NCBI GenBank assembly: GCA_013365365.1
Contig: JABVXU010000997.1
Coordinates: forward strand, 1-12,612
Direction of reading: 5' to 3'
Length of the DNA: 12,612 nucleotides
From: Cruorifilaria tuberocauda
Taxonomy: Eukaryota; Nematoda; Chromadorea; Rhabditida; Onchocercidae
The translations under genes were made by a program, and so were the position numbers. This document shows positions 7,845-12,612 of this stretch, one piece after another; position 1 is the first letter of the stretch; each line of letters begins with the position of its first letter. Under the pieces are notes generated by a model. The model was not told where the DNA came from, did not search any database, and was given only the letters and a program-made list of their open reading frames with translations.

Positions 7845-8268
7845 CAATGAAAAGCTCATTAAGTAATTTACATTTCATTTCATATCACATTGTTGTATCA
7901 TCATGGATATATAGCTAAAATTTTCCTTTAACAATTAAGGCGCAATATTTTACTTCGTTACTATCTTACTATAATTATGCTAATTAGATATGAAATAAAG
8001 TAATATGTATTATTTGTAATAATTATAGATTATTGATTAATTTAATTTTAATTGCAACCGTTACTTTTTAATAACTCAAATTCAAATATTATTTAAATAA
8101 ATTGATTAATGTTATACAGATGTATAAAATCAGTAAATATTGATTAAATTGCTGTTTTTTTCCGTTATTAAATTAAACTTTCAATATTCATTAGTTACTC
8201 ATCAAGTTAAACTTCTATTTTAATCATTAAATGCTACTAAGAAATTATAAGTTAATCATTTCTGATAG

Positions 8269-8587
8269 TAATATTGGGGTCAAATTAAATTTGTATTGAT
8301 AATTTATTTAAATTTCACAAAAGATTAAAACTATTACTAAAGATTAAAATTATTATTATTATTATTCAAGATTAACATTATCATTATAATTAAAGATTAA
8401 ACTTATCATTGTTCTGAATAAAATTAAAATTCTTCTATACTTACTTTGATAATACTTGTTAAAGTGTATCATTATCAGGTCAGATTATAGTATTGAATTA
8501 TTTTTAGTTGAATTAAATTTAAAAAAATTTTTAGAAAAATAAAATTGAATATCCTCAGTTGTTTCATATGTAGTTGACCCAATATTA
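8269..8587. mobile_element. Candidate MITE, TA-flanked with short terminal inverted repeats
   Basis: The left end reads TA followed by ATATTGGGGTCAA (8269-8283). The right end reads TTGACCCAATAT followed by TA (8574-8587). The ends are inverted copies that differ by one extra G in the left one, and a TA lies outside each. The GC-bearing core TTGGGGTCAA/TTGACCCAA is striking in DNA this AT-rich. TA target duplications and short inverted ends are typical of Tc1/mariner-type non-autonomous elements. The 319-bp interior has no open frame and is AT-rich with (ATT)n at 8349-8366. I do not recognise the family, and two unrelated matching words remain possible. Confidence 0.4.
8349..8366. repeat. (ATT)n trinucleotide run
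   Basis: Six ATT/TTA units lie between two copies of AGATTAA-like text. AAAGATTAAA-type words recur at about 8321, 8340, 8370 and 8392, forming a loose local repeat inside the candidate MITE. Confidence 0.8.
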
Positions 8588-8951
8588 GTTGAATTTTTTA
8601 AAACTTTTTTTATTCACATAAAGTTTTCTTAAAAGTTTTTATTCACATGCACACGTCTCATGATTATGCATTTCTTTTAAATTAATATTTCCAAATGATT
8701 CCAATTTAGTGATTTTGATTATATCAATGATAATATAAAGAATTATGATAACACTTATCACCATCTTATCAGAGCTATTCATTATGAAGTAAAAATTTAA
8801 ATTAAATCTAAATTTGCAATTGTCATCGAAGTTATCTTTAAGAAAAAAAAAACATGAAATATAGTATTTCGTACTTTCTCATCTTTGATAAGCCGTTTAT
8901 GAGAAAATATCGATAACAATTAATCAGTTAAAAAGGGATTGGATTATACCA
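8588..8951. other. Gene-free spacer
   Basis: No gene is seen. AAACTTTTTTTATTCACAT and AAAGTTTTTATTCACAT form a diverged direct repeat near 8601 and 8631. A small hairpin with perfect arms TTTCTCAT (8875-8882) and ATGAGAAA (8899-8906) encloses a TTGATAAG word. Confidence 0.6.
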
Positions 8952-9115
8952 ACAGTAATTTACTGTAACTTACTGTACTTATAACTGTTACATACTGATA
9001 CTTACTTACTGATATACTCATCGATATCTTTTAACAATAATTTACTGTCACTTACTGTACTTATAACTGTCACATACTGATACTTACTTACTGATATATT
9101 CATTCATATCTTTTA
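8952..9115. repeat. 82-bp tandem duplication, 93% identical
   Basis: The two units are 8952-9033 and 9034-9115. I count six substitutions in 82 positions and no gap. Each unit is itself built of shorter ACTTACTGTA, ACTGATACTTACT and ACTGATATA words with a spacing near 10 bp. No frame through it codes plausibly. Confidence 0.95.
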
Positions 9116-9897
9116 ATTTTTAAATTAAAAAAAATTATTGAAACTATATGCACTACGATAGATTTAATATAATTTCTATCAAATTCAAATTGTTAAATCA
9201 AATTTTAATTTTTAAATGAATTCATTTTCAATATATCAATCAATATTCAATATACTATTTCAAAATATCAATATATCCATTTAAAGGTAAATCATTTCTA
9301 ATATATCAACTTATATCATTCATTGATTAATTTCCCTTCATATAAATATATCATGGAGTTAATTTGATAATCTTATCAATATCATTATCATATCAATTTA
9401 TTAACAAATATTATTGCAATTTTTCACTGATAAAATAATTATGATAAGAAAGTAAAAAGCTAGGAAATTTTTAATCTTCTAAATTAACAAATTTTATTTT
9501 GTTCGTCTCTAAAATTTTATTATCTAAAAATTCAATCAATAAAATAAACAATTTTTCTTCATGAATAAACTAACTTACATGAAATTTCTATTTTTCTTTT
9601 CTCTGATTATTTTGATTATCATTCCAATTATGGAAATATTTGTTTGATACAGAAATTTTTACTATGATTCATTTCGAATAATTTAATTTGTATGTGAAAA
9701 AATTTTCACAGCAAATTGAAATGAAATGTCAAAGTGAATTAATTTATCACCTTGAAATTACACTTTTACCGAGAAATTTTTCTCTCTGTGTAAACAATCT
9801 TTGAAATCGCTAATTTATTATTTTAAATTTTCATCGCATTTCATTTCTCAACAATTTTTATGATATTTCTCTTCATTTTTACTCTTTTAAATGCGTT
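9116..9897. other. Gene-free spacer
   Basis: No gene is seen. ATATCA/TATCAAT words cluster at 9230-9420, forming a low-order repetitive patch with no fixed period. An 18-bp palindrome is listed at 9693-9710. The plus strand is T-rich with many short homopolymers. Confidence 0.6.
9693..9710. repeat. 18-bp palindrome TGTGAAAA-AA-TTTTCACA
   Basis: Perfect 8-bp arms lie around a central AA. It shares the GTGAAAA/TTTTCAC arm with the 21-bp inverted repeat at 1140-1160. It could be a dimeric factor site, but AT-rich DNA yields such palindromes easily. Confidence 0.7.
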
Positions 9898-9969
9898 GAA
9901 ATTTGTATAGTAAGTGCAGGAGAATTTTAAATTTTATTTATAAGAATGATAAGTTTGATCTTTAATAAT
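9898..9969. repeat. Diverged direct repeat, left copy (235-bp offset)
   Basis: It aligns with 10133-10203. Shared pieces include GAAATT, AGTAAGT, AGAATTTTAA, GAATGATAA and ATCTTTAATAAT in the same order and nearly the same spacing. The left copy is followed by a 25-bp repeat array and the right copy by an (AATT)n run, so the two copies took different slippage paths. Confidence 0.75.
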
Positions 9970-10091
9970 AGTGATAATAATAATTTTAACTTTTAGTGAT
10001 AATGATAATTTTAACCTTTAGTGATAATGATAATTTTAATCTTGAATGATAATAATAATTTTAATCTCTTGTAATAGTGATAATTTTAGTC
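9970..10091. repeat. 25-bp repeat array, four to five units, GATAATGATAA core
   Basis: AGTGATAAT-type units start at 9970, 9995 and 10020 with exact 25-bp spacing. AATGATAATAATAATTTTAA follows at 10045 on the same spacing, and a fifth, disturbed unit with GTGATAATTTTAG follows near 10076. A consistent core is TGATAATGATAATTTTAA. Every unit carries one or two TGATAA words. Confidence 0.9.
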
Positions 10092-10132
10092 TCTAATAAT
10101 CAATTAATCATTATTTGTTTTTCATCTACATG

Positions 10133-10203
10133 GAAATTCGCACAGTAAGTATAGAAGAATTTTAATTTTAATTGGACGAATGATAATTTTAATCTTTAAT
10201 AAT
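10133..10203. repeat. Diverged direct repeat, right copy
   Basis: This is the partner of 9898-9969 (see there). The copies flank the 25-bp array, so the duplication probably predates or accompanied its growth. Confidence 0.75.
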
Positions 10204-10223
10204 TAATTAATTAATTAATTAAT
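10201..10223. repeat. (AATT)n tetranucleotide run
   Basis: Five full AATT units plus AAT, self-complementary, directly after the right copy of the 235-bp duplication. Confidence 0.9.
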
Positions 10224-10786
10224 CAGTATTTGTTGTAATTTAAATGAAAAATAATTAACTAATTGATTTTTACTTCATTCGTTTTTTTGCTTCATTTCTT
10301 CATTGCTAATTCTTATCCTTCAAGCTTTCATTTCTTCTATTCCATGAAATGGAGCATTACTTTTTAAGTAAGTTATGATTATTAGTTAGCAATCAATCAT
10401 TTGCATTTTGCCTTTAGCAATTGCCATTAAAATATTTAAAATCCTCTTTTTTTTTCCTCTCTAAATTTCATAAAAAATTAAATTCCAAAGCGATCAATAT
10501 CAGTATAATTTCAATTACTGTCTTAATTTTTAAATTTTTAATTGAAAATTTTTGATAATGATTTTAATAACGAATAAAAATTGAAATTGAAATTTATCGT
10601 TGTCTATATTTTCATTTTTTTTTATTTTTCATGACTGTAAATTTGAAATTTTGAAATGTTTTTTCTAATAGAATTATCAAAATATCAAAAATATATTTAT
10701 GAATACAATAAATTTTTGTTCAAAATTGTTATTTAATTTTAATTTGTCTTTTGATTTTAATTATTTTAAAAATTTTAAGTTAAGTT
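10224..10786. other. Gene-free spacer
   Basis: No gene or ordered repeat is seen. The plus strand is T-rich with poly(T) runs near 10446-10456 and 10616-10624. All frames close quickly. Confidence 0.65.
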
Positions 10787-10881
10787 GAAAAATACAACAA
10801 CTTACTCTCAATTCATTCAAATTTATATTCAAATTTTAAAGGTATATTTATTTAAATTAAGAGTAAGTTATTGTATTTTTC
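10787..10881 (-). repeat. 95-nt inverted repeat, pre-miRNA-like hairpin
   Basis: The 27-nt arms 10787-10813 and 10855-10881 are inverted copies with only two differences. Pairing continues inward for 12 more positions, leaving a 17-nt loop (10826-10842). Over 39 opposed positions I count 32 Watson-Crick pairs and seven differences. Four of the seven are C opposite A on the plus strand, which become G·U wobbles if the minus strand is transcribed; three are true mismatches. Minus-strand RNA therefore folds more completely. Length, stem and loop size suit a microRNA-precursor-like hairpin, or equally a tiny inverted-repeat element. AGAGTAAGT in the right arm recurs at 11523-11584. No known family is recognised. 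Confidence 0.6.
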
Positions 10882-11522
10882 ATAGTGCTATAATTGTTAT
10901 CATTTCTTATCATAAAACATTTTTTTGTTCCTTTTCTTTTACCTAATCTTAATCTAATTACCTAATCTAATTTTACCTAATTTTTACCAGTTTTTCTTTT
11001 CTATATGATACTTATTTAAAAGAAAAGTAGAAATAAAAAAAAAAAAAATTATTTCAATTTTAATCAAAATTATTTCATTTTTAATAATTCATTTACTTCT
11101 TCTCTCAAAACATTCTAATTTACTTAAAAAGATTTGAACTAACTTACTTTTTAGCTTCCATTACTTTTCATATTACTTTTATACTGTTTTTTTTTGTTTT
11201 TAATTTCATTTTAATTTTTTAATTTATTATATTTCTGATTTCTAATTCATTTTTATATTTCTTTTTTGATTTTTTGCAATTCATCTAATATTTCATTCCT
11301 CTATTTTTACTTATTCGTTTAATGATATTAATAATTACAGTAGAAGTAATGATATTAATATTGTTATAAAGATATTACTTATTATTTCAATTAATTATTA
11401 TATTACAAAATAATTATTATATTAATAATATTACATAAACAACGTACTTATTGTAGCATAATTATAATTTATAACTATTAATCATCATTTTAATCGATAT
11501 AATATTCGTTGTATTTCAATCA
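10882..11522. other. Gene-free spacer
   Basis: No gene is seen. ACCTAAT words recur near 10940-10982 (ACCTAATCTTAATCTAATT and two further partial copies). Poly(A) spans 11035-11048, and a T-rich plus strand spans 11150-11290. ATTAATAATATTA-type words cluster at 11320-11430. GTAATGATATTAATA occurs near 11347, with a related copy near 11321. Confidence 0.6.
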
Positions 11523-11584
11523 TAAATTAATTATATCTAAGAGTAAGTAATCGTAAATTAATTATGTCTAAGAGTAAGTAATCC
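11523..11584. repeat. 31-bp tandem duplication
   Basis: The units 11523-11553 and 11554-11584 differ at two positions (ATATCT/ATGTCT and the last base). Each contains CTAAGAGTAAGTAATC, related to the arm of the 10787-10881 hairpin. Confidence 0.93.
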
Positions 11585-11593
11585 TATTCTGTT

Positions 11594-11624
11594 ATTCTGA
11601 TAAAAAAATATTACTTATCAGAAT
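11594..11624. repeat. Perfect 10-bp hairpin with CTGATAA arms
   Basis: ATTCTGATAA (11594-11603) and TTATCAGAAT (11615-11624) flank an 11-nt loop. The arms are the same sequences as in the hairpin at 7747-7773 but in reversed order. In the intervening 3.8 kb the arm text is otherwise rare, so the two are probably related. Confidence 0.85.
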
Positions 11625-11906
11625 GATTTTCGCTAATTCAATTATCTTTAAATGATAATTCTCTTGATAATTAGAATGAATGAATTTGTCAAATAATTTT
11701 TTGTTAACTTTTAATACTTTTCCTTATTACTCACTCTTTGCTTAATTTTAATTCCAAATAAAAAATGAATTCATTTTCATTTCTCTTTTTTACTTAATTT
11801 ATAGCTATAGTAAATGTAACAAATTTGGTAAAATTATCTAGTATTGTTATATTTTATGAATTTCATGAATATTTTATAAATGAACTATTTATCGTATCGA
11901 TTTAAA
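11625..11906. other. Spacer without recognisable features
   Basis: No gene or ordered repeat is seen. TGATAATTCTCTTGATAATTAG near 11653 continues the TGATAA-rich character. Confidence 0.55.
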
Positions 11907-11943
11907 TTGTGATATTTATCAATGTTATTTTGATAATTTAAAT
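11907..11943. repeat. Dispersed repeat family, partial member
   Basis: The segment matches the first 37 bases of 7788-7844 at 33 positions, then diverges into GATCAAAATC. About 10 bp to its right TTGTGATATCTATC begins again, followed by CTTATATTCTGATAA as also found at 7758-7773. Pieces of the same family are therefore shuffled or tandemly duplicated here. Confidence 0.65.
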
Positions 11944-12053
11944 GATCAAAATCTAGTTGTGATATCTATCAGATTAACTTATATTCTGATAATTAAAATT
12001 CTCTAATAATTTAAATTTTTTGTTTGTGATACTTACTGTGATACTTGAAAAAG

Positions 12054-12110
12054 TTGTGATACTTATCAAAGTTATGTTGATAATTTAAATTTTACGGTTA
12101 ATTTTACTAT
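12054..12110. repeat. Dispersed repeat family, full-length member
   Basis: It aligns without gaps to 7788-7844 (49 of 57 identical), ending in ACGGTTAATTTTACTAT. It marks the right limit of the repeat-rich zone; beyond about 12120 the composition changes. Confidence 0.75.
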
Positions 12111-12612
12111 TCGATTTCATTTCCCGTCGTATTGTTTGTACTTATTGCAAATTTTGAAAACGCTTATGATACGAGCATGACTGTGATAATCTATTATTTT
12201 ATGCTGATCGCTAAGAGAGAAGCCTAATGAAGCTTAGAATGTAAGTGTGACCTCAGTGAGGAAGAAGAAAAGCAAGAGATAATCTTAAATTAAATCTAAT
12301 AAAAAGCCTGGAAGAGATAATTGTGTAAGCAATCGCACATTGTAATCACCGAGAGAAATCATAATCTGTCATTCGGATGATAGCGTTGTAAATCGCAATC
12401 ATTCGTAATCACTTGACAACATCTGCCAGCATCCATTTAAAACAATTGTTAAACCTTTTTCAAATATTATTAATGCGAGGAAATTTTTATTTCAAAATGA
12501 TCAGTGCTTCAAATTTTCTCTTCCAAATTTCATTATTCAATAATGTATGAGTCATGCGTTTTGTCTGATTCATAATATAATGATGATAGAGTAAGCTCAA
12601 ATAAAAAGTTCC
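12111..12612. other. Less AT-rich segment at the right edge, no gene resolved
   Basis: From 12171 to 12440 I count 97 G or C in 270 bases (36%), well above the window's norm, and simple repeats stop. A 41-codon open stretch on the plus strand (12105-12227, ATG at 12177) and a 25-codon ATG frame on the minus strand (12359-12436, starting MDAGRCCQVITNDCD) were examined; neither is long enough to claim. AATCGCA followed by GTAATCAC occurs twice (12331-12349 and 12391-12412). The change in texture may mark a promoter, untranslated region or exon edge of a gene lying outside the window, on either strand. Confidence 0.45.

Larger units (their letters stand above)
7151..8268. other. Gene-free spacer rich in short repeats
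   Basis: No gene is seen. GTTATCAGTTAT occurs twice (7277-7288 and 7302-7313, 25-bp offset). TTTTAGGCTCTTTT occurs twice near 7547-7587, the second copy running into TAGCTCGTTTAG. Members of a dispersed repeat lie at 7389-7427 and 7788-7844, and a hairpin at 7747-7773 (listed separately). TTATCA/TGATAA words are frequent throughout. Confidence 0.65.

Noticed and set aside
10787..10881. Resemblance of the minus-strand 3' arm to the let-7 microRNA (TGAGAGTAAGTTGTTGTAT)
   Set aside because: The seed does not match (an A is inserted after TGAG) and let-7 comes from the 5' arm of its precursor. The likeness is most simply coincidence.

Overview
The window looks like non-coding DNA from an AT-rich eukaryotic nuclear genome. 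GC content, judged from sampled lines, is roughly a fifth. I find no bacterial-type gene packing, no tRNA or rRNA signature, and no convincing exon on either strand. Open frames starting with ATG and longer than about 60 codons occur at only two places. One runs out of a heptanucleotide array and the other lies wholly inside a tandem array whose period is a multiple of three. At this base composition a stop codon is expected about every 10 codons. Dozens of open stretches of 40 or more codons are therefore expected by chance in 12.6 kb. The style (very AT-rich spacer, abundant minisatellites, many TGATAA words, TA-flanked inverted-repeat element) would suit a nematode, perhaps a filarial one, but this is an inference. 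Another AT-rich eukaryote is possible.

Layout, left to right. Positions 1-1216 are gene-free AT-rich DNA with one relic satellite unit. A 25-unit, 22-bp satellite with an ACGTG core fills 1217-1750 and shows higher-order organisation. Gene-free DNA follows to about 3300. Next is a 212-bp direct duplication (about 3298-3660) with a 12-unit TTTATCA array at the junction. A pyrimidine-rich hexamer tract (3871-3932) is followed by a purine-rich tract (4003-4100). A 24-bp minisatellite (4669-4836) passes into two 102-bp units (4821-5024) that differ at one base. Positions 5061-6770 are mostly featureless apart from a GATC tract and a poly(A).

A GC-richer island (about 6841-6980, 43% GC) abuts a TTGTA pentamer array (6771-6805). 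Read on the minus strand, this resembles the truncated 3' end of a retroelement with a short-repeat tail. Further right are a dispersed repeat family of at least four short copies (7389 to 12110), a 319-bp TA-flanked inverted-repeat element resembling a MITE (8269-8587), an 82-bp tandem duplication (8952-9115), and a 25-bp repeat array between two diverged direct repeats (9898-10203). A 95-nt hairpin (10787-10881) folds best as minus-strand RNA. The last 300 bp rise to about 36% GC and may be the edge of a functional unit outside the window.

No set of genes works together here. The strongest content is repeat biology: several independent arrays built around TGATAA/TTATCA (GATA-factor type words), recent tandem duplications, two possible mobile-element remnants and one possible small-RNA hairpin.
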